NCBI GenBank assembly: GCA_002404895.1
Contig: DHKO01000019.1
Location: 41,848-105,847 of the forward strand
Length of the DNA: 64,000 nucleotides
Origin: Treponema sp. UBA4692
Lineage (GTDB): Bacteria; Spirochaetota; Spirochaetia; Treponematales; Treponemataceae
Reading direction: 5' to 3'
Shown here: positions 16,231-25,058 of the stretch, piece by piece
Position numbering within the stretch: the first letter of the stretch is position 1
Layout of the letters: each line of letters starts with the position of its first letter
Position numbers and translations under genes: made by a program
Notes under the pieces: model-generated
What the model saw: only the letters and a program-made list of their open reading frames with translations
Database searches by the model: none
What the model was told of the DNA's origin: nothing

Positions 16231-17400
16231 ATGTACACAGAATCAGAAGTAATGGATTTTATCAAAGAGGAAGATGTCAAATTTATCAGGCTTGCGTATT
16301 TTGACCTTGCTGGAAAGCAGAAAAATGTTTCGATTTTGGCAGGCGAGCTTGAAAATGTGTTCAAGAACGGATTTTCTTTTGACGCTTCCGCTGTTGACGG
16401 ATTTGAGAAGCCGAACAAGTCAGATTTGTTTCTTCATCCTGACCCTTCAACTTTGAGCGTTCTTCCGTGGCGGCCGAGCGCGGGAAAAGTTGTGAGAATG
16501 TTCTGCGACATCAAGCATCCCGATGGTACACCTTACAAAAAGGACTCGCGCTATCTTTTGCGGACTGCAGTTGAAAAGGCTAAAAAAGAATTCGGCCTGA
16601 CTTTGGATTTCGGAACGGAATTTGAATTTTATCTTTTTAAATTGGATGAGAACGGAAATCCGACAAAAATTCCTTTTGACAACGCTGGCTACATGGACAT
16701 TGCGCCTGAAGACAAAGGCGAAAATATCCGCCGTGAGATTGACTTCACGCTCGAGCAGATGGGAATCACGACGGAATCCAGCCATCATGAGGAAGGACCG
16801 GGGCAGAACGAGGTTGACTTTAGATATTCAGACGCTCTGACAGCCGCAGACAACGCGTCTACATTCAAATGGATTGTGCGGACAAAGGCGGCTGCAAACG
16901 GCCTGTACGCTGACTTTGAGCCGAAGCCGCTTCAGGACAAGCCGGGAAACGGAATGCACATAAATATCTCGACATCGAAAAAAGAGCTTATGCCTTCGAT
17001 TTTGGCTGGAATAATGGAGCATCTGCCTGAAATCACTTATTATCTGAATCCGACAAGAAATTCTTATGACAGGCTCGGCGAGCATAAAGCTCCGAAATAC
17101 ATTGCATGGGGACACGAAAACCGCTCGACCGTAATCAGGGTTCCTGCCGCGAAAGGCAACGAGAGAATCGAAATCCGCTCGAGCGACGCCGGGACAAATC
17201 CTTACATTGCGTTCACTCTCCTGCTACATGCCGCAATGGACGGAATCAGGAAAAACATGGATCCGCTTGAGCCTTGCGAGGAAAATCTCTTTGACCGCGA
17301 GACTGCGGAGAAATATAATTACAGGGCGATTCCAGACACTTTGAACACAGCGAAAGACCTTGCTGAAAAAAGCCAGTTTATAAAGGAAATCTTTAAATAA
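16231..17400 (+). CDS. glnA: Glutamine synthetase, type I (short form)
   Basis: A 389-residue GSI. DFGTEFEFYLF carries metal-binding glutamates, GNGMHINIS the catalytic His loop, and NRSTVIRVPA with IEIRSSDAGTNPY the ATP and glutamate sites. I chose ATG 16231, five bases after TGGAG, instead of the overlapping upstream frame start at 16177. It is shorter than the usual 440-470. The segment equivalent to the NLYD adenylylation site of enterobacterial GS reads NLFD, so the modifiable Tyr appears to be Phe and regulation by adenylylation is unlikely. The stop overlaps the ATG of the ANTAR gene by one base. Confidence 0.93.
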   Translation: MYTESEVMDFIKEEDVKFIRLAYFDLAGKQKNVSILAGELENVFKNGFSFDASAVDGFEKPNKSDLFLHPDPSTLSVLPWRPSAGKVVRMFCDIKHPDGTPYKKDSRYLLRTAVEKAKKEFGLTLDFGTEFEFYLFKLDENGNPTKIPFDNAGYMDIAPEDKGENIRREIDFTLEQMGITTESSHHEEGPGQNEVDFRYSDALTAADNASTFKWIVRTKAAANGLYADFEPKPLQDKPGNGMHINISTSKKELMPSILAGIMEHLPEITYYLNPTRNSYDRLGEHKAPKYIAWGHENRSTVIRVPAAKGNERIEIRSSDAGTNPYIAFTLLLHAAMDGIRKNMDPLEPCEENLFDRETAEKYNYRAIPDTLNTAKDLAEKSQFIKEIFK

Positions 17401-17969
17401 TGAATTCTGACACTCACAGCGTTCTTGTTGTTACAAAAGACCCGAAAATCTCCGCGCTTGCTTCTGCGATGTTGATTTCGCCGATTTTCGACACGACTGT
17501 TACGCAGAATTTTCAGGAGGCGAGGCGCATTTGCGCTGAGCGGGTCTACAACATCGTTCTCGTTGATTTTGCTGACGGCGAAGGCTCTGATTTTGCCGCC
17601 GACATTTCCGACTCCACAAGTACGGTTCTGCTTTTATGCCCGAATCATCTTTATGAGCAGGTGAGCTACAAAGTCGAGCCTTACGGAGTCCTTACGGTCG
17701 CAGTTCCTTTTGACCAGTTCTATTTCTACAGCATGATAAAGGCGGCGATTGCGGTTCAGTACAAAGTCCAGATTCTTTCAAGCCAGACGATAAAGCTAAA
17801 GGAAAAAATGGAGGAAATTCGGCTGATAAACCGCGCGAAGCTTCTTTTGATGGAACACGAGAAAATGAGCGAGATGGAGGCGCACCATGCGATTGAAAAG
17901 CGGGCGATGGACACAGGCGCAAAGAAAACTAAAATCGCGGAAGAATTGATTAAAAAGTATTCAAACTGA
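17400..17969 (+). CDS. ANTAR-domain antiterminator with degenerate receiver
   Basis: A 189-residue regulator. Residues 1-120 form a receiver-like domain: an Asp near the phosphoacceptor position is present (VLVDFADG, D56), but the usual Lys-Pro near 102 reads VPF, so phosphorylation is doubtful, as in AmiR. Residues 125-142 make a coiled-coil linker, and 143-185 an ANTAR RNA-binding domain (INRAKLLLMEHEKMSEMEAH, then AIEKRAM). ANTAR proteins bind paired hexaloop hairpins and block terminators. TAATG overlap couples it to glnA. In clostridia a similar regulator follows glnA. Its likely target is the pyrG leader. Confidence 0.88.
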   Translation: MNSDTHSVLVVTKDPKISALASAMLISPIFDTTVTQNFQEARRICAERVYNIVLVDFADGEGSDFAADISDSTSTVLLLCPNHLYEQVSYKVEPYGVLTVAVPFDQFYFYSMIKAAIAVQYKVQILSSQTIKLKEKMEEIRLINRAKLLLMEHEKMSEMEAHHAIEKRAMDTGAKKTKIAEELIKKYSN

Positions 17970-17981
17970 TAAAATCTTTGT

Positions 17982-19220
17982 ATGTCTAATATTGTTGTCA
18001 CAGCAGAGAAAATGGTTTCAGGCGGCGACTGCCTTGCGAAAGTCAACGGGAAAAATGTGTTTATTCCTTTTTCAATTCCGGGCGAAGAGCTTGAAATTGA
18101 AATAACAGGCTCTTTCCGCGACTATGACAAGGCGAAAATCGTAAAGATAATTTCTCCGTCGCCTCACAGAGTTGAGCCGTTCTGCCCTCTTTACGGAAAA
18201 TGCGGCGGCTGCAATATGCAGCACATAGATTCAGAATATCAGATTGAGCTTAGAAAAAATATTCTCCGCGAATGTTTTGAGCGCGAGGGAATAAAAGTTC
18301 CAGAAATCGAAGTTGTCTCTGGCAAAGACAAAGGATACAGAAGCCGAATCCAGCTTACTGACGGAGGCTTCAACGAGGCAGGCTCAAACAGCGTTGTGAG
18401 CCTTGACTTTTGCCCTGTCGCTACAGATGAAATCAACGAATATCTTTCAAAGACACCGCAGGAAAAACGTCCGCGCGGAAGAGTCCATATTTTCGGAGAC
18501 AAAAGAATCATCTCCGAAAACAAAGTTGTTGTGGCGCAAGAAACAGAACGGATTTCGAGAGATGTAAAACTCGAAGGAAAAATCACTTCAAGCCGCAAGA
18601 AAAATATTCAGATAAGAAAAAACACATATTTTGCTGGAACAAATCTTAACAGCGCGAACAAATGCTCTGTGGAAATTTCAGGAAAAAAAATCGAATTCGA
18701 CGTTCAGGGGTTTTTCCAGTCGAATCTTGAAGTCCTTGAAAAATCAATTGATGAAATCAAAAAAAACATGGGCGGAAAAAACTGCCTCGATATGTATTCC
18801 GGCTGCGGAACTTTCAGCGTTTTTCTTTCTGATATTTTCGACACGACTTTTCTTGTTGAGCATAACCGAGAGCAGATTGTCTTTGCGGAGACAAATCTTC
18901 TTGGAAAAAGCCACGAAAGCTACGGACAGTCGGGCGAGAAATGGGTAAAGGAAAGCGAGCCGCTTATAACATCGAACAACGGAAAATTCGACGCTGTTGT
19001 GATTGACCCGCCTCGCTCAGGAATGGAAAAAGGTGTTTGCCAGTGGCTTTGCCGCGCGAAAATTCCGCAGATTCGCGCCGTGAGCTGCAATCCAAGCACG
19101 CAGGCGCGCGATGCGGCATTTCTGATAAAAGCCGGCTGCAAGCTTGAAAAACTTTATCTCCTAGATTTTTATCCTCAGACAGCACACATAGAAAGCCTTG
19201 CGAATTTTGAGAACATTTAG
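17982..19220 (+). CDS. 23S rRNA (uracil-5-)-methyltransferase, RlmD/RumA family
   Basis: A 412-residue tRNA/rRNA m5U methyltransferase. A TRAM domain covers residues 1-58. A 4Fe-4S cluster motif CPLYGKCGGCNMQH has C68, C74 and C77. The SAM motif LDMYSGCGTFSVFL and the DPPRSGM motif follow, and the catalytic Cys is in AVSCNPST. It is somewhat shorter than E. coli RlmD (433). Which uridine it modifies (U747 or U1939 of 23S rRNA) cannot be told. It starts 12 bp after the ANTAR gene, so it is probably the fourth gene of the pyrG operon. Confidence 0.9.
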   Translation: MSNIVVTAEKMVSGGDCLAKVNGKNVFIPFSIPGEELEIEITGSFRDYDKAKIVKIISPSPHRVEPFCPLYGKCGGCNMQHIDSEYQIELRKNILRECFEREGIKVPEIEVVSGKDKGYRSRIQLTDGGFNEAGSNSVVSLDFCPVATDEINEYLSKTPQEKRPRGRVHIFGDKRIISENKVVVAQETERISRDVKLEGKITSSRKKNIQIRKNTYFAGTNLNSANKCSVEISGKKIEFDVQGFFQSNLEVLEKSIDEIKKNMGGKNCLDMYSGCGTFSVFLSDIFDTTFLVEHNREQIVFAETNLLGKSHESYGQSGEKWVKESEPLITSNNGKFDAVVIDPPRSGMEKGVCQWLCRAKIPQIRAVSCNPSTQARDAAFLIKAGCKLEKLYLLDFYPQTAHIESLANFENI

Positions 19221-19283
19221 AATCAAAGTTTTAGATGAATAAAAAATAAAGAATCAGAAAAAATCAAAAAGAGAGAACAAAAA

Positions 19284-21068
19284 GTGCCTTGCCCGAAAAC
19301 TAGATTCATAAAAAAAAAGTTTTTAATTCTCTTGGTTTTCTTTTTTTATTTTCTCGCTTCTCTTTTTGCGCAAATTCCGCTTAGAACCGTGAATCTAAGC
19401 GCACAGAAGCCTTCATGGCAGGCGGTAATCGGCGGAGAGGCGGTTTCTCCTTGCGTCGAGACTTCCTACGGAATCGCAGTTGTTTCCGACGGAAGAATGC
19501 TTTCTGCCTGCACGAACAACGGAAATGTAATCTGGCAGCGTTCTATAAAAGGCCGTCCGTCAAAATACATAAGCGCGTTCGGCGATTTTCTCTACGTTGT
19601 TACGGATTCCTCACATCTTAATCTCGTGAATCCGAGCGGAATGACAATCTGGAGCGCGGTCTGCCCTTTTGAAATCGCGGCGAATCCTTTAATCGGAAAA
19701 GACGGACGCGTTTTTGTGCGCGGAGCAAAAGGAGTCGCCTGCTACGGGCTTGACGGAAAAAGAAAATGGTTTTTCGAGACATCTCTTCTTGCCTCATCTT
19801 TCCCGATTTCCCAGCTGGAAGACGGCTCTGTGATTGTCTATCTTTCGCAGCCTAAAGACGGACACACAATCGGAAAACGGTACTCTGCTTTTGGAGAGCC
19901 TCTCGAGGATTTGACTTTCGCGGGAATCGCTGCGAGCATTGAAAACTGCGATGAAGGAATTCTGATTTCATTGAACAACGGCTCAATCGGCCTAGTTACA
20001 GTCCAAAACGGCGGAAAAGCCGACTCAAAATGGGTTGTTCAGGCGGGGGCGGCCGGCGCTTTTTCTGTCGCTTACAGGGCGCAGACAAGGCACGCGGCTT
20101 ACTTTTTTCAAAGCGGAAGCACAACAACCGAGGCTCTTTTGGTCAACGTTTCAGACGGAAAAATCATAAGGCGTTTTCCTGTCGGAAATATCAGCATTTC
20201 AGGATTCAAAGGCGCAAAAGCATCGACTTCAGGATTTTTCATCTCCGGCTCTTATTCTGCCTGCGAATTTTACGAGGACGGAACGATTTTATGGTCGGCG
20301 GTTCTGCCGTCTTCAAAAAGCTGGAACGAGCTTTGCTACACAAAGGCGAACTATCTTATCTTTTGCTTCAATGACTGGTCGATGTCTTCTTTTAAGATGA
20401 ACTCGATTCCAGGCGGAAGCGTTTCCCAGAACAAAATAAAAACGAAAAGCCTTGTTAAACCAAAAGAGCTTGACTCTGTCTCAAAACAGTTCGGACTTCA
20501 CACGCTCACAATGGAAAAGATGGCGAAAATAAGCGCGGACTTGAAATCCGGCGATTTGGACGGGAAAGAGGAAAATTATCTTTCCGAGATAAAATCTGAG
20601 AGCCAAGGATATTTATCTTCAATAAATTCAGTTTTAAGCTCAAATTTCAGGCAGGAGCAAAGTTTTTACGCTTCGAATCCGGCCTACACGCGAAATCTAA
20701 TGTACCTGATGAGCCAGTGCGGAACTGCTGATTTCACTTCTTTTTTCGCGGACATTCTGAAAGGCGAAACCGACCCTTACCTGCTTTCCGCGGCGATTGT
20801 ATATTCTGGAGACGAGGGATTTGACCCTGACGGCTCGATTTTAAACGCGTATGAATTCTTGATTCAGAACAGGCTTTCAAGCGGCGACAAGAAACTTCTT
20901 GAAAATATCTGCGACTCAACTTACAAAGTCTGCAGATTTATGGGGCGGCCGGCATTCAACAGGCAGGGAAAATCGATTTTAAGCCGCCTTATGTTTCCGC
21001 AATTTGACAAGGAGACAAGAGAATACGCGCGAAAAACGCTCGAAAAAATGATTGGGCTTGAAAAATAA
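19284..21068 (+). CDS. Secreted PQQ-like beta-propeller protein
   Basis: A 594-residue exported protein starting at GTG 19284. The signal peptide is at about 1-30 (FLILLVFFFYFLASLFA, cleavage near SLFA-QIP). Residues 60-370 hold repeated blades of the form GxVIWxxxIxG, with Asp-Gly/Asn-Gly turns and Trp (NGNVIWQRSIKG, SGMTIWSAVCPF, DGKRKWFFETSL, DGTILWSAVLPS), typical of PQQ-like/BamB-like propellers. Residues 400-594 are helical. It probably acts in the periplasm or at the outer membrane; no enzyme residues are evident. A 63-bp gap separates it from the methyltransferase. Confidence 0.8.
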   Translation: MPCPKTRFIKKKFLILLVFFFYFLASLFAQIPLRTVNLSAQKPSWQAVIGGEAVSPCVETSYGIAVVSDGRMLSACTNNGNVIWQRSIKGRPSKYISAFGDFLYVVTDSSHLNLVNPSGMTIWSAVCPFEIAANPLIGKDGRVFVRGAKGVACYGLDGKRKWFFETSLLASSFPISQLEDGSVIVYLSQPKDGHTIGKRYSAFGEPLEDLTFAGIAASIENCDEGILISLNNGSIGLVTVQNGGKADSKWVVQAGAAGAFSVAYRAQTRHAAYFFQSGSTTTEALLVNVSDGKIIRRFPVGNISISGFKGAKASTSGFFISGSYSACEFYEDGTILWSAVLPSSKSWNELCYTKANYLIFCFNDWSMSSFKMNSIPGGSVSQNKIKTKSLVKPKELDSVSKQFGLHTLTMEKMAKISADLKSGDLDGKEENYLSEIKSESQGYLSSINSVLSSNFRQEQSFYASNPAYTRNLMYLMSQCGTADFTSFFADILKGETDPYLLSAAIVYSGDEGFDPDGSILNAYEFLIQNRLSSGDKKLLENICDSTYKVCRFMGRPAFNRQGKSILSRLMFPQFDKETREYARKTLEKMIGLEK

Positions 21069-21090
21069 TGATTTTTTTTCTATTTAGATG

Positions 21091-21099
21091 TGATATAAT
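21091..21099 (+). promoter_or_regulatory. Extended -10 promoter for the p83/100 gene
   Basis: TGA followed by a perfect TATAAT (21094-21099) gives a TGn-extended -10; the -35 region is only a T-run. The roughly 40-nt leader can fold weakly (TTAGGTG with CACCCTAG) before GGAGG and ATG 21146. Confidence 0.65.
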
Positions 21100-21145
21100 T
21101 TTTTAGGTGTCTTTAAATTATTCACCCTAGCATATTCGGAGGAAA

Positions 21146-22915
21146 ATGATGAATATCAAAAAGATTTTTGGCTGCTCAGCTTTTGCTTTCGCCGCTTTGG
21201 CAGCCTCATTCGCTATTTCTGTTGACCAGCCGGAAATCGAGTCCGCTGGCGGAGCGAACACTGTGGTCTTCAGAAACTACACAGGACCGCACTCTGTTAT
21301 CAATTCTGCAGCTGAAATCAGGGCAATCGGCTCAACGCTCGGAAACAATGTAAGCCAAAGTTCTGACTCATCAATAACAGTCGGCTCTTCTAACCGCTAC
21401 CAGTTTATCCACATTGTTGATCCGTCTGTAAAAGAAAAGCTTGACGCTGACATATTCATTATCGGAAGCGCGGCGACAGTTGACCACATTGACAACGTAA
21501 GAAGAATTATTTCAGCTTATCTTGAGTCTGCCTACGGATATTCAAGAAGAGACGCTGACACAATCGCGGTTTTTGTAACAGTCTACAACGCTGTTTACCG
21601 CGGAAACCTGAATTATTTCAATTCAAAATACAAAGATGCTGTAACAAGAAATCTTTCATCTGCAAATGCCGGTATCTCGACAGATTATCAGGAATGGCCG
21701 GGAAAAACTCAGATTGTGATTCCTCTTTCAGATGTAAACGGCGGACTTTCGACAATTGACATTTCAATTATTTCTGACAGAAACGTCGTGAAGTCAATGC
21801 AGGAAGATGACGGAAAGAACATCGATGCCAGAAAAGATATGGTTGACATCAAAGAGCGAGAGGCAGACAACGCTTCTGAAAAAGCTCAGGAGGCTCAAAA
21901 GCAGGCGACTGAGGAAAATGCAAAGCTGAAAGAAGAACAGCAGAAATCATCTCAGGCAAACAAGGAAGCGCAGGCGGCTCAAAAAGAAGCTGACAAAGCT
22001 CAAAAGCAGGCGGATAACGCTCAAAAGCAGGCGGACAACGCTCAGAAAAAGGCTGACGCTAATCCTAATGACAAGAAAGCCCAGCAGGATGCGGCCGCAG
22101 CCCAGAAAAAAGCTGATGAAGCACAGCAGAAAGCAGACGATGCGCAAAAAGAAGCCGACAAGAAGCAGGAAGCCGCTATCGAACAGAACAAGAAGACTGA
22201 GGAGCAGGCTCAGAAAGCCCAGGACGCTTCTTCCCAGGCAGAAGCTGCTCAGGACAAAGCTGACACAAAGCGTTCCGAGGCTCAGAACGAGCGCACTGAA
22301 ATCGCAAAAGACCAGCAGACAATCATCCGCGAGAACGCGCAAAATGAAGGCGCAAATGTCATTTACGGCTTGAAAAATGTTGACGACTTGGGACAGACAT
22401 CAGAAATCGTGAAGATGAATTCCGACAACGGCTCTGTTATCAAGGAATCTCCTGTAACCGTAATCCGGGGACGAACAATTTATGAGGACGGAGACAATTT
22501 TGTCGCAGTTGCCGGCTCTAATTTCGGAAATGGGGCTGTAAAACTCGTTCTGATTGGAAAGGAGAATCTTGAGATTGTCTCGCAGAGCGCGGAGACTCTT
22601 TCAGAGCTTTCTGTTCTTGTGGAAAAAGACGGAAACTATTACTGCACAGTTCAGAACGGAAAAAATTACTATATCGCAAAATACAGCAACAGCCTTGAGA
22701 AACTTCTCCAGTCGCCGGTTGCCGTAAAAGCCGCGACGCCAATCACAATCACAGCAAAAGGAATTCTCGTTTGCGCGGCTTCAGGAAATCCTGCAATCTT
22801 GAATCTTGACAAGCTTACTTTAATCGGCGAAGGCTCTACAAGCAATTCAAACAAGGCTGCAAATGTGATTAACTCGGCGACAAATGTAATCAACGATGCC
22901 GCGAACGCAAAATAA
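21146..22915 (+). CDS. P83/100-family spirochaetal antigen
   Basis: A 589-residue secreted protein with signal peptide 1-24 (ending AASFAIS). Residues 30-230 form a conserved globular N-domain. Residues 232-395 are a long charged coiled coil rich in Ala, Gln, Lys and Asp (AQKQADN-type heptads). Residues 400-570 form a C-terminal beta-rich domain (NVIYGLKNVDDLGQ, then DGDNFVAVAGSN). The arrangement matches the spirochaete p83/100 antigen family. Location is probably periplasmic or outer-membrane associated; biochemical role is unknown. ATG 21146 is preceded by GGAGG; ATG 21149 is an equally placed alternative. Confidence 0.85.
   Translation: MMNIKKIFGCSAFAFAALAASFAISVDQPEIESAGGANTVVFRNYTGPHSVINSAAEIRAIGSTLGNNVSQSSDSSITVGSSNRYQFIHIVDPSVKEKLDADIFIIGSAATVDHIDNVRRIISAYLESAYGYSRRDADTIAVFVTVYNAVYRGNLNYFNSKYKDAVTRNLSSANAGISTDYQEWPGKTQIVIPLSDVNGGLSTIDISIISDRNVVKSMQEDDGKNIDARKDMVDIKEREADNASEKAQEAQKQATEENAKLKEEQQKSSQANKEAQAAQKEADKAQKQADNAQKQADNAQKKADANPNDKKAQQDAAAAQKKADEAQQKADDAQKEADKKQEAAIEQNKKTEEQAQKAQDASSQAEAAQDKADTKRSEAQNERTEIAKDQQTIIRENAQNEGANVIYGLKNVDDLGQTSEIVKMNSDNGSVIKESPVTVIRGRTIYEDGDNFVAVAGSNFGNGAVKLVLIGKENLEIVSQSAETLSELSVLVEKDGNYYCTVQNGKNYYIAKYSNSLEKLLQSPVAVKAATPITITAKGILVCAASGNPAILNLDKLTLIGEGSTSNSNKAANVINSATNVINDAANAK
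21993..22056 (+). repeat. 21-bp tandem coding repeats in the coiled coil
   Basis: Three near-identical 21-bp units encode AQKQADN, AQKQADN and AQKKADA, and looser copies flank them through 22300. The unit length equals one heptad, so copy number can change without breaking the frame or the coiled-coil register. Confidence 0.7.
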
Positions 22916-22943
22916 AGCTGAGTCTTTCCAAAAATGACAAACG

Positions 22944-22990
22944 AAAAGCCCCAAACTGAAAAATTGCACAGTTCAGTCTGGGGCTTTTTT
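22944..22990 (+). terminator. Terminator after p83/100, probably bidirectional
   Basis: AAAAGCCCCA and ACTGAA pair with TTCAGT and TGGGGCTTTT around one mismatch, followed by a T-run ending at 22990. On the minus strand the mirror T-run is four bases, so it may also stop transcripts leaving dnaB (gene end 23031). Confidence 0.88.
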
Positions 22991-23030
22991 ATATGATTTT
23001 TATTTTTCGTTTTATCTTTGAGAGCAAAAT

Positions 23031-24368
23031 TTAGTTTTCGTCTTCATGCGCTTTATTCTCGAATCTCGTGATAGAGCTTAAGAACAAAAGCGGGACATCT
23101 CCAATCGGACCGTTTCTCTGCTTTGCCACAATCAGTTTTGCGTCCTGAACAGGCTCAATCTCGCCCTCCTCGGACTTTTTCCGTTCACGGTGGATAAACA
23201 TTACAACATCGGCATCCTGCTCGATAGAGCCGGAGCCTCGGAGCTGAGCCAAAGTCGGCTCGTTTCCCTCAGCGTCGCGGGCAACCTGGCAAAGAGCAAC
23301 AATCGGAATGTGAATCTCCCGGGCAAGCGATTTCAGCGATTTCGAGATTTCGCTGACTTGCTCATAGACAGGCGCAGTCGGATTCTCCGTTGAAATAAGT
23401 CCGATATAGTCAATAAAGATGATTTTAACATCGTGATTCGCCTTAAGCTTTCTTGCGGTCGCGCGCAAGTCAATCAGCTGCATATTCGGCGTGTCAACAA
23501 TGTAAAGCGGCGCGTCATAGCATCTTCCTGCCGCATCATTTATCTTCTGAAAATCGCTTACCTGCAGCATTCCGTTTCGGAGCTTGCTTCCAGGAATACG
23601 CGCGTTTTCAGACAAGAGACGCTGGCCAATCTGCTCGTAGGACATTTCCAAAGAGAAAAAGCCGCACGGAATTTTCTTGACAACGGAAATGTATTCCATC
23701 ATATTCAATGCCATCGCGGTTTTTCCCATTGAAGGACGCGCCCCGATAATAATCAGCTCAGAATCCTGAAATCCTGATGTCATCGAGTCAAGCTTAGAGA
23801 ATCCTGTCGGAATTCCCGTATAGTTTGAATGATTTTTATAGTTTCTTTCAATTAAGTCCACAGTCTGCGGAACAATCTCTCCCATCGTGTGAATCGCCGT
23901 TGTCTCGTCATTTTCAGCGAGAGCCATGACTTTCCGCTCTGCCTCATCGAGAATTTGCTTGCTGTCCCTGGTCTCGTCATAGGCGGCGGCTTTCATTTCT
24001 GACGAGATTGTAATCAAGTTTCTTCTAGTCGCGCGGTCAAAAACAATTTTCGCGTAATATTCAATGTTCGCGGAAGTCGGAACAACGTCTGTCAGAGAGG
24101 CGATATAGGCAGCACCGCCCGCTTTTTCAAGCTCGCCTGTTTTTGAAAGCTCGCTGATTAAAGTCAAAGTGTCGCATTTTATATCACGCGTAAAAAGAGA
24201 AACCATCGACTTGTAAATAATCTGGTTTTGCTGGGAATAAAAATGTTCTTTTTTCAAAAATGTAACGACCGAATCCGCGCATTTCCAGTCGATAAGCATC
24301 GCGCCAAGAGTCGCCATTTCGGCATCAGCGTTGTGCGGCGGCACAGTGTCTTTTAAAATCTCGTTCAT
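23031..24368 (-). CDS. dnaB: Replicative DNA helicase DnaB
   Basis: A 445-residue hexameric helicase. The N-terminal DnaG-interaction domain covers about 10-110 (PPHNADAEMATLGAML), then a linker and a RecA-fold domain with Walker A GARPSMGKT at 209-217, a Walker B region IIFIDYIGL, and the C-terminal arginine-finger area RGSGSIEQDADVVMFIHRE. No intein interrupts it. It is the last gene of the rpsF-ssb-rpsR-rplI-dnaB cluster. A hairpin terminator lies directly upstream, leaving a leader of about 20 nt, so it depends on read-through. Confidence 0.96.
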   Translation of the reverse strand: MNEILKDTVPPHNADAEMATLGAMLIDWKCADSVVTFLKKEHFYSQQNQIIYKSMVSLFTRDIKCDTLTLISELSKTGELEKAGGAAYIASLTDVVPTSANIEYYAKIVFDRATRRNLITISSEMKAAAYDETRDSKQILDEAERKVMALAENDETTAIHTMGEIVPQTVDLIERNYKNHSNYTGIPTGFSKLDSMTSGFQDSELIIIGARPSMGKTAMALNMMEYISVVKKIPCGFFSLEMSYEQIGQRLLSENARIPGSKLRNGMLQVSDFQKINDAAGRCYDAPLYIVDTPNMQLIDLRATARKLKANHDVKIIFIDYIGLISTENPTAPVYEQVSEISKSLKSLAREIHIPIVALCQVARDAEGNEPTLAQLRGSGSIEQDADVVMFIHRERKKSEEGEIEPVQDAKLIVAKQRNGPIGDVPLLFLSSITRFENKAHEDEN

Positions 24369-24385
24369 AAAGCCTTAAGGTGAAT

Positions 24386-24420
24386 AAAAAAAGCCAGAAA
24401 GAAAAATCCTTCCGGCTTTT
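24386..24420 (-). terminator. Intrinsic terminator between rplI and dnaB
   Basis: On the minus strand AAAAGCCGGAAGG (24420-24408), loop ATTTTT and CTTTCTGGCTTTT (24401-24389) form a 13-bp stem with two G-U pairs, and the T-run continues to 24386. It sits about 18 nt before dnaB ATG. It would reduce dnaB relative to ribosomal protein genes. The plus-strand version also has a short T-run. Confidence 0.85.
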
Positions 24421-24444
24421 ACAGTTAAGAATCAGTCTGAAAAA

Positions 24445-24987
24445 CTACTCTGATTTTTCTTCAGAAGCAGTTTCCTCAGCTGGAGCTTCCTCTTTTGCTG
24501 GTTTTTCAGCTTTTTTTGCAGGAGCAGCATTGTCTTTTGACTCCTGAGCTTTTACAGAAATCTTGACTTCTGCTGTAGCAGCTTCGTAAAGATGAATTAC
24601 ACAGTGGAAGTTTCCAACAGTCTTGATTGTTACGCCAGGAATCTCGATTCTCTTGCGTTCAATATCAAATCCGTTCTTGTTGAGATATTCAGAAACTGTA
24701 AGAGATGTTACAGAACCGAAAAGCTTTCCGTTTGCCGCTGCAGGCAAAACAAATTCAATTGCTGTTGCCTCAAGTTTGTCTTTAAGGCTAGCTGCGTCAG
24801 CTCTTTTCTGAACTTTGCGTGCTTCAATCTCTTCTTTTCTTGACTCAAAATATTTTACAGTCTGATCATTGTACGGAACAGCGTACATATGAGGAAAAAG
24901 GAAGTTGCGTGCGTATCCGTTAGCAACATTTTTTACATCACCCATTTCTCCGAGTGATTTTACATCTGCATTAAGAATAACTTTCAT
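24445..24987 (-). CDS. rplI: 50S ribosomal protein L9 with acidic tail
   Basis: A 180-residue L9. The N-domain has the family signature (GEMGDVKNVANGYARNFLFP), followed by the long connecting helix and the C-domain (PGVTIKTVGNFHCVIHLYEA). The usual length is about 148-150. The last 30 residues are a low-complexity Ala-Lys-Glu-Pro tail, probably disordered. AGGAG precedes ATG 24987. Confidence 0.95.
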   Translation of the reverse strand: MKVILNADVKSLGEMGDVKNVANGYARNFLFPHMYAVPYNDQTVKYFESRKEEIEARKVQKRADAASLKDKLEATAIEFVLPAAANGKLFGSVTSLTVSEYLNKNGFDIERKRIEIPGVTIKTVGNFHCVIHLYEAATAEVKISVKAQESKDNAAPAKKAEKPAKEEAPAEETASEEKSE

Positions 24988-25058
24988 TTCAAGCTCCTAT
25001 TGAAATAGATGCTCTGCGTTACCAGGAGTTGGATCGCAGAACAAATCATAAATTTTAC

